Assembly: GCF_017355935.1 (NCBI RefSeq)
Contig: NZ_JAFIQT010000005.1
Location: 1-64,000 of the forward strand
Origin: Telluribacter humicola
GTDB taxonomy: Bacteria; Bacteroidota; Bacteroidia; Cytophagales; Spirosomataceae
Reading direction: 5' to 3'
DNA length: 64,000 bases
Below, in pieces: positions 46,752 through 55,708 of this stretch. The notes beneath the pieces were generated by a model. That model made no database searches. It was not told the DNA's origin and was given only the letters and a program-made list of their open reading frames with translations. Positions within the stretch are counted from its first letter, which is position 1. The number at the start of each line of letters is the position of its first letter. A program made the position numbers and the translations under genes.

Positions 46752-46767
46752 GCAGGGCGGCCTGTGC
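46752..46767. other. 16-nt GC-rich insert B in the transposase
   Basis: The plus strand reads GCAGGGCGGCCTGTGC. It splits the codons for KLT and DSQW. CAGG-GCGG-CCTG forms the same type of 4-bp hairpin with tetraloop. It shares the core GGGYGGCC with insert A. Confidence 0.7.
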
Positions 46768-46872
46768 CGTCAGTTTAGTAAACTGTTTGGTCATTGCTTT
46801 GTTGTTTGGCGACCACAAAGATGACACGGCTACCAGTTTCTCTCATATCCCAAACACATTCTAAGCTCTCTA

Positions 46873-47853
46873 TCAATGATTCGTCATTCTAGCCATTTCA
46901 GCATTGTAGCGGGGGCCAGTATTAGGGTACTTCTGGAGTAACTTCTCAATTGCGACTAAATCCTCGTTTGTCAGGGTTATGTCAACCACGGCAGCATTTT
47001 CTTCCAGGTACTTTCTTTTCTTGGTACCGGGTATTGGAATAATCGTCTCGCCCTGTGCAAGTACCCATGCCAGGGCAAGTTGAGCCGGTGTCGCATTTTT
47101 AGAGCTGGCTATTGCTGCGAATTCTTCCGCCAACCTCTGATTGTTTATGGCATATTCGTCCTGATAGCGGGGTAGCTTCCGCCGGAAATCGTTTTCACCT
47201 AGATTTGAAATATCAAGGGTATTCGTTACCAGACCCCGGGCCAGCGGACTGAATGGTACAAAGGCAATGCCTAGTTCGAGGGTCAGAGGGAGTATTTCAT
47301 CCTCTACCTCACGGGTCAGTACCGAGTACTCACTCTGCAGCGCAGCGATCGGGTGTACAGCATGGGCTTTCCGGATGGATGCGGTCGAAGCCTCTGATAG
47401 TCCCAGGTACCTAACCTTACCTTCTTTGACCAGTTCGGCCATAGCACCTACGGTTTCTTCAACGGGTACATTAGGATCTACGCGGTGGGCATAGTAAAGA
47501 TCAATGTAATCGGTACGTAACCGCCGGAGGCTCCTCTCCACGGCAATTTTTAGATAGGCAGGAGAGCCATCAAATACCTGCTTCCCGTCATCATCCAGCT
47601 TGAAACCAAATTTGGTAGCCAGGAATATTTTATCACGATTAGGTACCAGTACCTCCGACACTAATTTTTCATTCTCCCCATTGGCGTACATGTCTGCTGT
47701 ATCCCAGAAGGTAATGCCCAACTCAATGGCCCTTTGCAGGGTTGCAATAGATTCTTTATCATCGGGTTGGCCATAGGCGTGGTTCATCCCCATACAACCC
47801 AGTCCGATGGCAGACAATTCTACACCGGTATTTCCAAGTTTTCTGAATTTCAT
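46873..47853 (-). CDS. Aldo/keto reductase (YakC/IolS-like)
   Basis: 326 residues, TIM barrel. [44 protein letters not shown] (catalytic Asp, Tyr), FLATKFGFK (Lys), [13 protein letters not shown] (His) and the NADPH site [17 protein letters not shown] are present. It reduces carbonyls with NADPH; the physiological substrate is unknown. Near the 3' end, 46952-46968 matches the plasmid iteron core with one mismatch. Confidence 0.95.
   Translation of the reverse strand: MKFRKLGNTGVELSAIGLGCMGMNHAYGQPDDKESIATLQRAIELGITFWDTADMYANGENEKLVSEVLVPNRDKIFLATKFGFKLDDDGKQVFDGSPAYLKIAVERSLRRLRTDYIDLYYAHRVDPNVPVEETVGAMAELVKEGKVRYLGLSEASTASIRKAHAVHPIAALQSEYSVLTREVEDEILPLTLELGIAFVPFSPLARGLVTNTLDISNLGENDFRRKLPRYQDEYAINNQRLAEEFAAIASSKNATPAQLALAWVLAQGETIIPIPGTKKRKYLEENAAVVDITLTNEDLVAIEKLLQKYPNTGPRYNAEMARMTNH
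46952..46968 (+). repeat. Iteron-like 17-mer inside the aldo/keto reductase gene
   Basis: GCGACTAAATCCTCGTT differs from the tandem-iteron consensus at one base (T for A) and has the same orientation as the array about 8 kb away. It also encodes the family-typical [10 protein letters not shown] on the minus strand, so coincidence is possible. Confidence 0.35.
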
Positions 47854-48051
47854 TGGCTAATTATTTATAGTGTGAAACAAGTATAAGCAGTTGGTGATAA
47901 GGCGAAAGCAAAATCAATTCTTAAAAGTATCAAAACTATGTTTAGCTTCAAGTAGGGGAGAGAGATTGCTGTGGTAGTAGTTTCAAAAACTACAGCCCAG
48001 ATTTGGTTGTTCGTAGTACTATACTGCATGATGTCAAACATAAGGGCTTCT

Positions 48052-48984
48052 ATGCTAAGCTATCATTCCAAGAAAACCAATGTTTTTGCAGCCGGTACCT
48101 TGCAGCGCGTATCTGAATCAAGGGTAGATGAGCAGTATATACAGTCAAAGCTACATGATCCGGCCACCCGCTTCATTCCGGTCTGGAAGAATAAGAACCT
48201 GGTAACGGCAGTCGATCCTATACAGTCGGTGTATCTTTCCTATGACCAAGCTACTCCTTTGCTTACAGATTCAGCACCGCTTATTTTTCTGGGTATTCTT
48301 GAAGGGGTTACCTACTTTGCCTTTGCCCTGCCCGATGACTCTCCCGTTGCCACTCTGTTCCCGGCTGAACAACACTTCAAAGACCTCAGGGACATAGGAG
48401 TGCTCCTAACGCAGGACGAAGGCAGCCTCTATGCCTACGCCAGAGCCCTGGTTCATTGGCATCGTACGCATCAGTACTGTGGCCGGTGTGGTAGTAAGAC
48501 CTTAAGTATAGAGGGCGGCCATGTACTGCAGTGTATAAATCCGAACTGTGTGCTTCGACATTTTCCCCGAACCGATGCTGCCATTATTTTGCTGATTACC
48601 TACCGTGAGCATTGCCTGCTCGTACGACAATCAATATGGCCGGAGGGTATGTATGCCACGGTAGCTGGTTTTCTGGAACCTGGGGAAAGTCTGGAAAATG
48701 CCGTGGCGCGTGAGGTAATGGAAGAGACAGGCCTGGTGCTGGAAAACATCCAGTATCACTCTTCCCAGCCGTGGCCGTTCCCGGCTTCTATTATGATTGG
48801 ATTTACGGCACAGTCCACTAGTATGGACTACAAACTTGACCAGGTGGAAATAGAGAAGGCCGTATGGGTGACGAGGGAAGAACTTGCAGAAAAGCTTCAA
48901 AATGGTACCATAAAACTACCTCCTCCACTATCTATTGCTTCCCGGTTGATTGATGAGTGGTACAAAGGAGGTGAAGTTTCTTAA
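48052..48984 (+). CDS. nudC: NAD+ diphosphatase / decapping-type Nudix hydrolase (NudC)
   Basis: 310 residues from ATG 48052. Frames open from GTG 47971 and ATG 48028 are possible, but their N-termini look non-coding; a purine-rich tract precedes 47971. LHDPATRFIPVWKN leads to a zinc ribbon (CGRCG...CINPNC), then the full Nudix box GFLEPGESLENAVAREVMEETGL and the NudC-specific SQPWPFPASIMIGF. It hydrolyses NADH or NAD-capped RNA. Alone on its strand. Confidence 0.93.
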   Translation: MLSYHSKKTNVFAAGTLQRVSESRVDEQYIQSKLHDPATRFIPVWKNKNLVTAVDPIQSVYLSYDQATPLLTDSAPLIFLGILEGVTYFAFALPDDSPVATLFPAEQHFKDLRDIGVLLTQDEGSLYAYARALVHWHRTHQYCGRCGSKTLSIEGGHVLQCINPNCVLRHFPRTDAAIILLITYREHCLLVRQSIWPEGMYATVAGFLEPGESLENAVAREVMEETGLVLENIQYHSSQPWPFPASIMIGFTAQSTSMDYKLDQVEIEKAVWVTREELAEKLQNGTIKLPPPLSIASRLIDEWYKGGEVS

Positions 48985-49075
48985 TAGCTATAACCGAAGG
49001 TGGCTCATCTGAAGGTACCAAGGTTAGTAGTTCTATATAGGTAGAGCTACATTCATTAATCAATGAATAATTAAT

Positions 49076-49109
49076 GTCCCGTCAGGCAATGCTTATTACC
49101 TGACAGGAC
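49076..49109. terminator. Hairpin between convergent nudC and phosphoesterase genes
   Basis: GTCCCGTCAGG pairs with CCTGACAGGAC with one mismatch (12-nt loop) in a 240-bp convergent gap. Confidence 0.6.
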
Positions 49110-49224
49110 TTATTACCAGATGACCCACACTAACTTATTCCACTACACTATCCTAACAATTATATAGTATATTATTTATTTCCTACAACTCATTCTGCAC
49201 CTTTAAAGTCATTAAGGTTGATCT

Positions 49225-50085
49225 TTAGGTATTGTACAGAAAGCTTGTAATCTCAGCCCTGGCCCCAAATCGGAAGGGGACAGTTGAGGTACCAAATCCT
49301 TTGGATAAATACAAGTAAGGGGGGGCCTGATTATACCAACCTTTAAGGTAGTTACCTGATTTGTCAGGTAAGTACGGAACAATCTGTCCCGCAAGAGTTA
49401 TCTGACCACCGTGGTTATGTCCGGCGAATAGGTACTGCACATTGATTCTATCTTCTGACCTGCGTGACCCATTTATATCCGCAAGAACTTCTTTCAGGCT
49501 TTCCTGATGTTGGGGGCTATGTATCAATACCAGGTGGTTTTTTTCGGCTTTTACTTCTTTAAAAGCTTTCTGAATATCATTTTCGCCGTTGAGTAAATCA
49601 TCCAAACCCGTAACCATAACTCTTTCCCCCCGGATCTGGTATGCTTTGGATTCATTAATGAGCAGGTTACAATTATATTGTTCATAAAGCTTCTTCAACT
49701 CTTTAATATCTATGTCAGCACTGTATTCATGGTTTCCAAGAATAGCAGCTTTTGGAGTATCCGTGTCCAGCAGATCAAGAAATGATTGTAATATGTCTAT
49801 GCTGCCATGTGTATCAATGGCATCGCCGGTAATCAGAATGAGGTCAGGTTGTAACCTTCTAACGGTTTTTGCTAAACGAATGTAGTTATAGGTAAGGTGG
49901 TCCTTGAGGTGTAGATCTGAAAGTTGTAGTAGTCGGATAGGGCGTCCGGAAGAGTTAATACGACCAATCCTGAATTTCTTAATCTCAAAAAAGTACTTTT
50001 CCAGAAAATAAGCATCAAGTAATATCAGGGCTGTGACAGTAAGTGCAGCAGGAATAACAAATTTTTTTAGTAAGGACTTATTCAT
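49225..50085 (-). CDS. Membrane-anchored metallophosphoesterase (YkuE/YaeI-like)
   Basis: 286 residues from ATG 50085; an ATG seven codons upstream is also in frame, but MNKSLLKKF gives the better membrane anchor. One N-terminal helix (VIPAALTVTALILLDAYFL) precedes a Metallophos domain: LQLSDLHLKD, LILITGDAID, ILGNHEY, VLIHSPQH and LFAGHNHGGQ. The family hydrolyses UDP-diacylglucosamine-like or other phosphoesters at the membrane. Monocistronic. Confidence 0.9.
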   Translation of the reverse strand: MNKSLLKKFVIPAALTVTALILLDAYFLEKYFFEIKKFRIGRINSSGRPIRLLQLSDLHLKDHLTYNYIRLAKTVRRLQPDLILITGDAIDTHGSIDILQSFLDLLDTDTPKAAILGNHEYSADIDIKELKKLYEQYNCNLLINESKAYQIRGERVMVTGLDDLLNGENDIQKAFKEVKAEKNHLVLIHSPQHQESLKEVLADINGSRRSEDRINVQYLFAGHNHGGQITLAGQIVPYLPDKSGNYLKGWYNQAPPYLYLSKGFGTSTVPFRFGARAEITSFLYNT

Positions 50086-50537
50086 AATAGGTATGGTATG
50101 CAGCAAGCCCTACATGGCTATGCATCTATGGATTTATAGAGTGAAGTCACTAGACTTTGCGCCAGTGAATAAATAAGGAGGAAGGATGAAAAATAGGATA
50201 CCAGATCAATATCCTGCCAGTTGGCTTACTATCTATAGTAGATACACCCCTACATCTCGTTTGTAGTTGTATAGGATACAAGAAATATCGAGGCTTTAGC
50301 CTTAAAAACAGCATGTACTCCTGATCTGTATTCACCAGAGTCGCTCCGGCTTATACGTATCTGGACGTGTAGCTTTTAAAATGGACACTACATGATAATT
50401 GGTCTAAGGCTGATGTCCATTCCCCATTACCTCTATATAGTGTATCCAGCCTGAATCAGTAGGTACTTACTACCATGTAGATAGTCCTCTTGGTGACTTC
50501 ATTATTTGATCTGGTATGTGTCAGAAGTCACACAAGC
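50086..50537. other. Intergenic stretch, nothing recognised
   Basis: About 450 nt upstream of the phosphoesterase. Short frames here have no protein-like composition. No promoter pair or hairpin stands out. Confidence 0.35.
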
Positions 50538-50855
50538 TCACATGGCAAAACCACCTGCAGGTTGAGCAGGCAAATCATCCCAATCCGCTTCGCTCTGGTG
50601 TTGCCGGTGAGCGAAAGCCGACATGATCGAGCTAAAGAAACTCGGCTGAGGTTGCACGTAGCAGAAGTGTCCCTCCGGCTTTGCTAACTCTTCGTAGTAA
50701 AAAGGTACTTTACAATATACATTTTCGCCAGAAGCAATCAGGCTATTAAGACCGGTTGCTACTACTTTCCAAAGCTTTATATCTTCGCCGATACTATTGC
50801 GGTAGTAAAAGCAATCGCCGGGTTGGAGTTGATGAGGTGATTTTATCCTGTTCAT
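50538..50855 (-). CDS. Small hypothetical protein, 105 residues
   Basis: Not recognised. MNRIKSPHQLQPGDCFYYRN, then IKLWKVVATGLNSLIASGENVYCKVPFYYEELAKPEG and a Pro/Gln-rich, low-complexity tail. Cys and aromatic residues spread in beta-like patterns in the first 70 residues suggest a small beta domain. Codon use resembles its neighbours, and the frame is clean from a sensible ATG preceded by an AT-rich region. Isolated in a gene-poor stretch. Confidence 0.5.
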   Translation of the reverse strand: MNRIKSPHQLQPGDCFYYRNSIGEDIKLWKVVATGLNSLIASGENVYCKVPFYYEELAKPEGHFCYVQPQPSFFSSIMSAFAHRQHQSEADWDDLPAQPAGGFAM

Positions 50856-51283
50856 AATTTTGAGTGGATATGTTCTAATTTTATTACAATTAAGATTAAC
50901 AAATCTATAAGTGTAACTTATACTGTTTAAATGGTGAATGACTTACCAGACATAAATCTGAAATGGTACATTCAGCATATAGTATAAATAATAAAATAGT
51001 GTACCAGACAGGTTATTAGTGAACAGATTTGGACTATACTAGTAAAAAATTTAAATATAAACGGGTGACATAAGCTCTTATTCCTGATTTGTAGGCTGAT
51101 ATTCAGTAGAAAGCGAAAGAAAGTGCTTAGTTGGGGTAAAAAAACGAATGTAAAGTGGAGTTATAACTATGAGTAGATGTTGAATGGGTATAAGAGTGGG
51201 CAAAGAGCTCCTCAGACTTCTGTCTATGAAGTTCAACACTTCTTCAATAATTGCTATTTTGCATCTACTGAAACAGCTACCTA
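50856..51283. other. Intergenic stretch, nothing recognised
   Basis: 428 nt, AT-rich, with no reading frame, repeat or clear hairpin. It presumably includes the promoter of the small protein gene on the minus strand. Confidence 0.35.
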
Positions 51284-52147
51284 CTATGTAAGATCAGGCA
51301 ACCAGTTCAATATAGCTGGTCCCCAATAGTGTATAGTAAAAAAGTATGTGCCCAATATTAGAAAAGAGGTTGCTAGTAGCAGGATGACAGAGGCTAGTAT
51401 TTTCAATGCAGTAGAGGCCCGGTAGTTGTTAGCCCGAATGAATGCTTCGGTAACCAGCAGATTGGGAAGGTAAAAGAAGAAGGCCATTACCTGATCAAAG
51501 GGACCAGAGAATGTATCGGTATGACCTATGCCTTTGGTAAAGAAAAACCAGAAGCCATAGTCCATACGGTACAGCCAGGAGCCAATCGCCAAAGCATATA
51601 ACCGGAGTGCCCACACCCGGTGCTGTTCCACACGACCCACTCTGATGTGGCGGTACGTTTGGATGGCTGCTATAAACATTAATATTCCGTAGAGTCCGAA
51701 TCCAATGTCCATAACAGGACCACCTATGGTACCTTTCAGAGCAATGAATGATAAGCCACCCACAGCTGCAAGTAGAGAGGCCAGAACGTACACGCGGCCT
51801 ATCCACCGGTGAGCGGCAGGGTATCGCTCCCTGACGCTGCTCATAAGCTGAATACTACCCAGGATCAGGATGATCCCGCCCGTAGCAAAGTGAAGCCCTA
51901 TACCCGAAGTAGTGGCCGCCGAGCCCCGATCATACAGGCCGGGTAGTACCTCATTCCAGCGTTCCATATCCCCCTGATACAAAGCAGCGGCGTAAAAAGC
52001 CAGTATATACAAGCCAAATAGACAGGCACTGGCCCAGACTGTAGCTACCAGTATGACCGAAGACCAATGTAAAAAAGTAGAACTTAATCGGGGCAGTCGC
52101 TGATAGTCCGTCGGGGTATTGAGCGTTTCGAGCTGAGCTTTTTCCAT
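51284..52147 (-). CDS. DUF2306 membrane protein
   Basis: 287 residues with seven or so membrane helices. The conserved pieces LHFATGGIILILGSIQLMSSVRERYPAAHRWIGRVYVLASL and RVEQHRVWALRLYALAIGSWLYRMDYG identify DUF2306. The paired His residues in HRW and HRVWALR may bind haem, as suggested by resemblance to cytochrome-like four-helix cores, but no role is proven. It is divergent from the serine hydrolase (275 bp apart). Confidence 0.9.
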   Translation of the reverse strand: MEKAQLETLNTPTDYQRLPRLSSTFLHWSSVILVATVWASACLFGLYILAFYAAALYQGDMERWNEVLPGLYDRGSAATTSGIGLHFATGGIILILGSIQLMSSVRERYPAAHRWIGRVYVLASLLAAVGGLSFIALKGTIGGPVMDIGFGLYGILMFIAAIQTYRHIRVGRVEQHRVWALRLYALAIGSWLYRMDYGFWFFFTKGIGHTDTFSGPFDQVMAFFFYLPNLLVTEAFIRANNYRASTALKILASVILLLATSFLILGTYFFTIHYWGPAILNWLPDLT

Positions 52148-52422
52148 GATAAGAGGTAGTTAGGAGGCATGTGTACAGGGAGAGCACCAACTAACTGTCC
52201 TAAGGCCATCTCCTGAATAGTGGCTACAATATCGCAAACTTCCCAATTCTGAGCAATACCAGCTACTGCCAGCAGTCGTCAATTTTACTGGCATACTGCT
52301 CTGATCAGTGATTCCGTCCCATATTTCGGGGCTTTCGTCACATCTGTTTTCAGTCGCCGCATTAGTTGCCTAACCTTGTTTGCCTACTAGCAGCGTCCAT
52401 CTGAGAACTAATTCCACGTATC

Positions 52423-53928
52423 ATGAAAACCTCATTTCTTACAAGACTATTTGTTACACAAATCTGCGTGAGCATCCTGTTTTTGGTTTTAAGGCTGATG
52501 AATACAGCTTCCGCTCAGCAGGTTGAAGCTAGTAAGTACCAAGCTTCAACTACAAAAAGCATTTCAGGTAGAGTACATCACCTTAACACAGTGGAAGCCA
52601 CCGCTGATTCGTTAGCCAAGGCCTATATCAAGGCCGGACACGCACCGGGATTGACCATAGCCATCGCTCATAAGGGTGAAACTGTGTTTGTCCGTGGGTA
52701 TGGTATCGCCGATGTAGAGATGGGAGTTGCCGCCGGCCCCGAAACGGTATATAAGATAGGCTCAATAACCAAGCAGTTTACGGCGGCCACCATCATGCGG
52801 CTCGTGGAAGCCGGGAAAATCTCGCTGCAAGATTCGATAACCCAATACCTGCCTGCGTATCCGGCACAGGGTCATCACATCACCATTCACCATCTGCTTA
52901 ATCATACATCGGGCATCAAGGGGTACCGTGCGCTCGCAGAAGAAAACCGGCAACGGTTTAGACAAGATCTAACCTATGATGAGATGGTTGAACTGTTTGG
53001 AAAGCAACCGCTTGATTTCAAGCCCGGAGAAAAATATGCCTATAACAATACCGCTTATTATCTACTGGCCGAAATCATAAGCCGGGTGACTGGTACTCCC
53101 TGGGCCGACTATGTAGAGCGGGAGCTGTTGCAGCCACTGGGACTTACTAAAACAGTTTACTGTAATGAGGCCAGAATTATTCCAAATCGGGCGGAAGGAT
53201 ACGAATTCGAAAAGAATAAACTACAAAATGCCCGCTATCTGAGTATGCAGATAGGCAGTGGGGCAGGGGCCCTGTGTGCTACGGCCGGTGAGCTGGTAAG
53301 GTGGTCGTATCTGCTTCACACCGGGAAAGTGGTTTCACCGAAGGCCCTGGCACAGATGACTACACCCACCGTACTTATGTCAGGCGATACAGTTGGCTAT
53401 GGGTACGGTTTGCAGCTGGACGAGCTCAATGGGCACTGGCAGGTTTTCCATGGGGGAGGAGCTAACGGCTTTGTTACCGCGCTGGCTCACTATCCTGACT
53501 CTGACCTTTCCGTTGCAGTACTGACCAACTCCGGAAAAGGAAATCCGGGGCAAATTGTTAAAGCGCTGGCCCGCGAAGCGCTGGGAGTACAGGTACATGA
53601 CCTTCCACTGACTCCTCAGGCAATAGCACGCTACGCAGGTACCTACACTTATCAGCTAAAACAGGGGACGCGTGAACTTCTCGTATTTGGTGAAAATGGC
53701 CAATTAAAGGCGCAGTTTGTGGGAGGACGACCTTTCCGGCTGCTCTACCAGGGCAATCATGCATTCATTCCTTCCATTGATGAAGATGAGCGACTGGTTT
53801 TCCGGACCAGGAATAATCTGGCCGAAAGCATAAAGCATCAGGAAGGCCGATGGGATGTAACGATAGCCTTACGCAAACCTGGCAATCCTGATCAAACTAC
53901 AAGCCAGGAAGTCAAAGCGACCAACTAG
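52423..53928 (+). CDS. Serine beta-lactamase-like hydrolase/esterase (PF00144), secreted
   Basis: 501 residues with a signal peptide of about 32 residues ending SAQQ. Catalytic Ser114-x-x-Lys117 lies in GSITKQF, Tyr207-x-Asn209 in YAYNNTAYYLL, and His343-Gly-Gly in VFHGGGANGF. These are the three class C/DD-peptidase motifs, with HGG replacing KTG as in esterases and D-aminopeptidase-like members. A C-terminal beta domain follows (IARYAGTYTYQ...). It may act on peptides or esters; true antibiotic hydrolysis is not implied. A TAACCTTG element upstream resembles the -7 box with one mismatch. The ABC exporter operon follows 44 nt downstream. Confidence 0.92.
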   Translation: MKTSFLTRLFVTQICVSILFLVLRLMNTASAQQVEASKYQASTTKSISGRVHHLNTVEATADSLAKAYIKAGHAPGLTIAIAHKGETVFVRGYGIADVEMGVAAGPETVYKIGSITKQFTAATIMRLVEAGKISLQDSITQYLPAYPAQGHHITIHHLLNHTSGIKGYRALAEENRQRFRQDLTYDEMVELFGKQPLDFKPGEKYAYNNTAYYLLAEIISRVTGTPWADYVERELLQPLGLTKTVYCNEARIIPNRAEGYEFEKNKLQNARYLSMQIGSGAGALCATAGELVRWSYLLHTGKVVSPKALAQMTTPTVLMSGDTVGYGYGLQLDELNGHWQVFHGGGANGFVTALAHYPDSDLSVAVLTNSGKGNPGQIVKALAREALGVQVHDLPLTPQAIARYAGTYTYQLKQGTRELLVFGENGQLKAQFVGGRPFRLLYQGNHAFIPSIDEDERLVFRTRNNLAESIKHQEGRWDVTIALRKPGNPDQTTSQEVKATN

Positions 53929-53972
53929 TACCTACTCATCAATTAGCCATTATACCATTCTTATTTGTAACC

Positions 53973-54905
53973 ATGAGAGACTCTTCCATCATCAAAACCA
54001 CCGCTCTGGAGTACAGCTACTCCAAAGAGTTCCAGGCACTGGCAGATATTAACCTGCATATTCAGCGGGGACAGATCTACGGCTTTCTGGGACCTAATGG
54101 CTCCGGTAAAACCACTACACTACGCCTGCTACTTGGCCTCCTGAAGGTACAGCAGGGTAATATAGAGATATTCGGGCAGGAGCTACACACCAATCGGAGT
54201 GACATCTTAAGAAAGGTAGGCTCTCTGATCGAGTCACCCTCGCTGTACGGACATTTATCAGCCCGCGAAAACCTGGAAGTATACCGGCCTATATATGGCG
54301 CCTCCATAGCCAGGATGGACCATGTGCTTCAGCTGGTAGGCTTGGGCCAGACAGGACGTAAAATGTTCAGGCAATTTTCGTTGGGCATGAAGCAACGCCT
54401 GGCCCTGGCCCTGGCCTTGTTACCTCAGCCGGAGCTGCTTATTCTGGACGAACCTACTAACGGACTGGACCCCAGCGGAATCATTGAACTTCGTGAACTG
54501 ATTAAAAAGCTTAACCGGGAGGAGGGGATGACTATACTGGTATCCAGCCATATCCTATCTGAAGTTGAAAAGATGGTCACCCACCTGGGTATTATTTTCA
54601 AGGGCAGTATGCAGTTTCAGGGCTCTATTCAGGAACTCTTCCGGCTGCAGGAATATAGTTCACGGCTGCTGGTGCACACCTCTGATAACGACGCTGCCAT
54701 CCGAGCCTTGTATCATTACCACCCCGAGCGAAGCGGAGAAACCCTTTCTATAACCATCAAGGATTTCAAACAGGCCGCTGAGATCAGCCGCACCCTATTT
54801 GAGCAGGACCTTGATATTTACCTGCTTCAGCCCAAAGTACACGACCTCGAGCAGCTTTTCATTGACTTAACCACTACCCCTACCTTAACCCCCAGCCACG
54901 AATGA
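53973..54905 (+). CDS. ABC exporter ATPase (BcrA/lantibiotic-export type)
   Basis: 310 residues. Walker A is GPNGSGKTTT, the signature is FSLGMKQRLALALALL and Walker B LLILDEPTNGLDPSG, with an H-loop in VSSHILSEVEK. The C-terminal 90 residues are of the type seen in bacitracin- and lantibiotic-export ATPases. It overlaps the permease start by four bases (ATGA), so the two are translationally coupled. Confidence 0.94.
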   Translation: MRDSSIIKTTALEYSYSKEFQALADINLHIQRGQIYGFLGPNGSGKTTTLRLLLGLLKVQQGNIEIFGQELHTNRSDILRKVGSLIESPSLYGHLSARENLEVYRPIYGASIARMDHVLQLVGLGQTGRKMFRQFSLGMKQRLALALALLPQPELLILDEPTNGLDPSGIIELRELIKKLNREEGMTILVSSHILSEVEKMVTHLGIIFKGSMQFQGSIQELFRLQEYSSRLLVHTSDNDAAIRALYHYHPERSGETLSITIKDFKQAAEISRTLFEQDLDIYLLQPKVHDLEQLFIDLTTTPTLTPSHE

Positions 54906-55666
54906 ACCTGCTGACCTCCTTCCGGACTGAGCTACTCAAGACTCGCCGAACCTCGCTTTGGTACCTGTGCTGTACCGCGGCCATCCTGGTGCCTTTCTTC
55001 ATGTTCTTTGACTATGAATCGGGTGAAGGCCTGAATGAACTGAAGACCGACCCGTGGAATATATACTTCAGGCAGGGCCAGCGGGCTATGAACATTATGT
55101 TTCTGCCCATGTACATTGTTCTCATTACTACACTACTACCTCAGATAGAGTACAAAAACAACACCTGGAAACAAGTACTCACTTCTCCTCAATCCACCAG
55201 TCATATTTTTTTCTCCAAACTACTGGTCATTCAGGTGCTGATCCTCCTGTTCATACTGCTCCATAACCTGTTCATGCTTGTCTCGCTTACAACCAAATCA
55301 GTACTATATCCTACCCTGGTTCTTTGGGAGCATACCATAAACTGGATGGAGTTCTTAAAAATGAATGCCATCAGCTACATGTCCATCCTGGCTACCCTCG
55401 GGCTCCAGTTCTGGCTGGGAATCCGCTCTAAAAGCTTCCTGCTGCCTATTGGAGTAGGCATTGGCTTATGGATTCTATCTGCCGTAATGGTTGCAGAACT
55501 CCACTGGCCCTATGCAAAGTACTTCCCCAATGTCATTCCTATGATGGTAGTATTTCCAAAGCTCGCTCCTGGTCTTTCAACTTTGACCTTGATATCAGTA
55601 GGGTACGCTGTCCTTTTTCTTGGGCTGGCGCTTCTGGAATTTAACACTAAAAAGGTAAAGGAGTAA
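54902..55666 (+). CDS. ABC-2-type exporter permease
   Basis: 254 residues with six hydrophobic segments. The N-terminus TSFRTELLKTRRTSLWYLCCTAAILVPFFMFF and the stretch QIEYKNNTWKQVLTSPQSTSHIFFSKLLVIQVL are typical of the LanE/BcrB-like permeases that work with BcrA-type ATPases. It partners the upstream ATPase, and the LytS-type kinase gene follows 42 nt on. The cargo is unknown; a peptide antibiotic or lipid is plausible. Confidence 0.9.
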   Translation: MNLLTSFRTELLKTRRTSLWYLCCTAAILVPFFMFFDYESGEGLNELKTDPWNIYFRQGQRAMNIMFLPMYIVLITTLLPQIEYKNNTWKQVLTSPQSTSHIFFSKLLVIQVLILLFILLHNLFMLVSLTTKSVLYPTLVLWEHTINWMEFLKMNAISYMSILATLGLQFWLGIRSKSFLLPIGVGIGLWILSAVMVAELHWPYAKYFPNVIPMMVVFPKLAPGLSTLTLISVGYAVLFLGLALLEFNTKKVKE

Positions 55667-55708
55667 GTAGATTATGCCTGCTTTGAGTACTAATATTATA
55701 ACTACATT

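Larger units (their letters stand above)
45986..46794 (-). pseudogene. IS5-family DDE transposase, frame broken by two 16-nt inserts
   Basis: From ATG 46794 the protein begins MTKQFTKLT, breaks at insert B, resumes in frame with [18 protein letters not shown] to [20 protein letters not shown], breaks at insert A, and resumes with [17 protein letters not shown]. The DDE residues are in CIDSQSVK, VFGDQSYGG and RWVVERSIAW. Total span is 809 nt; removing 32 nt leaves 777 nt, exactly 259 codons. An open frame for 229 residues (from 46675) remains but lacks the N-terminal DNA-binding part. Not functional as read unless bypassed. Confidence 0.85.
45971..46861 (-). mobile_element. IS5-family insertion sequence (IS1031-like), 891 bp, with TAA target duplication
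   Basis: The 14-bp ends are GAACGTGTTTGGGA at the left and, read inward, GAATGTGTTTGGGA at the right (one mismatch). Direct TAA duplications flank it at 45968-45970 and 46862-46864; a 3-bp TNA duplication is usual for this subgroup. It inserted 12 bp past the end of the aldo/keto reductase gene. The structure is intact, yet the transposase frame is broken by two 16-nt inserts. Without them the element would be 859 bp. Confidence 0.88.

Noticed and set aside
46574-46767. Sequencing error as the cause of the transposase frameshifts
   Set aside because: Two distinct 16-nt additions with hairpin form are unlike homopolymer or single-base errors; still best confirmed from reads.
48161-48171. Match of the nudC sequence CCGGCCACCCG to transposase insert A
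   Set aside because: It encodes the conserved NudC text DPATRF in frame, so it is native coding sequence and not an insertion.
50150-50335. 61-residue frame on the minus strand
   Set aside because: No protein-like pattern or start context, in a gene-poor region.
52423-53928. True class C beta-lactamase
   Set aside because: The third motif is HGG rather than KTG and a long C-terminal domain is present, which fits esterase/peptidase-like members better.
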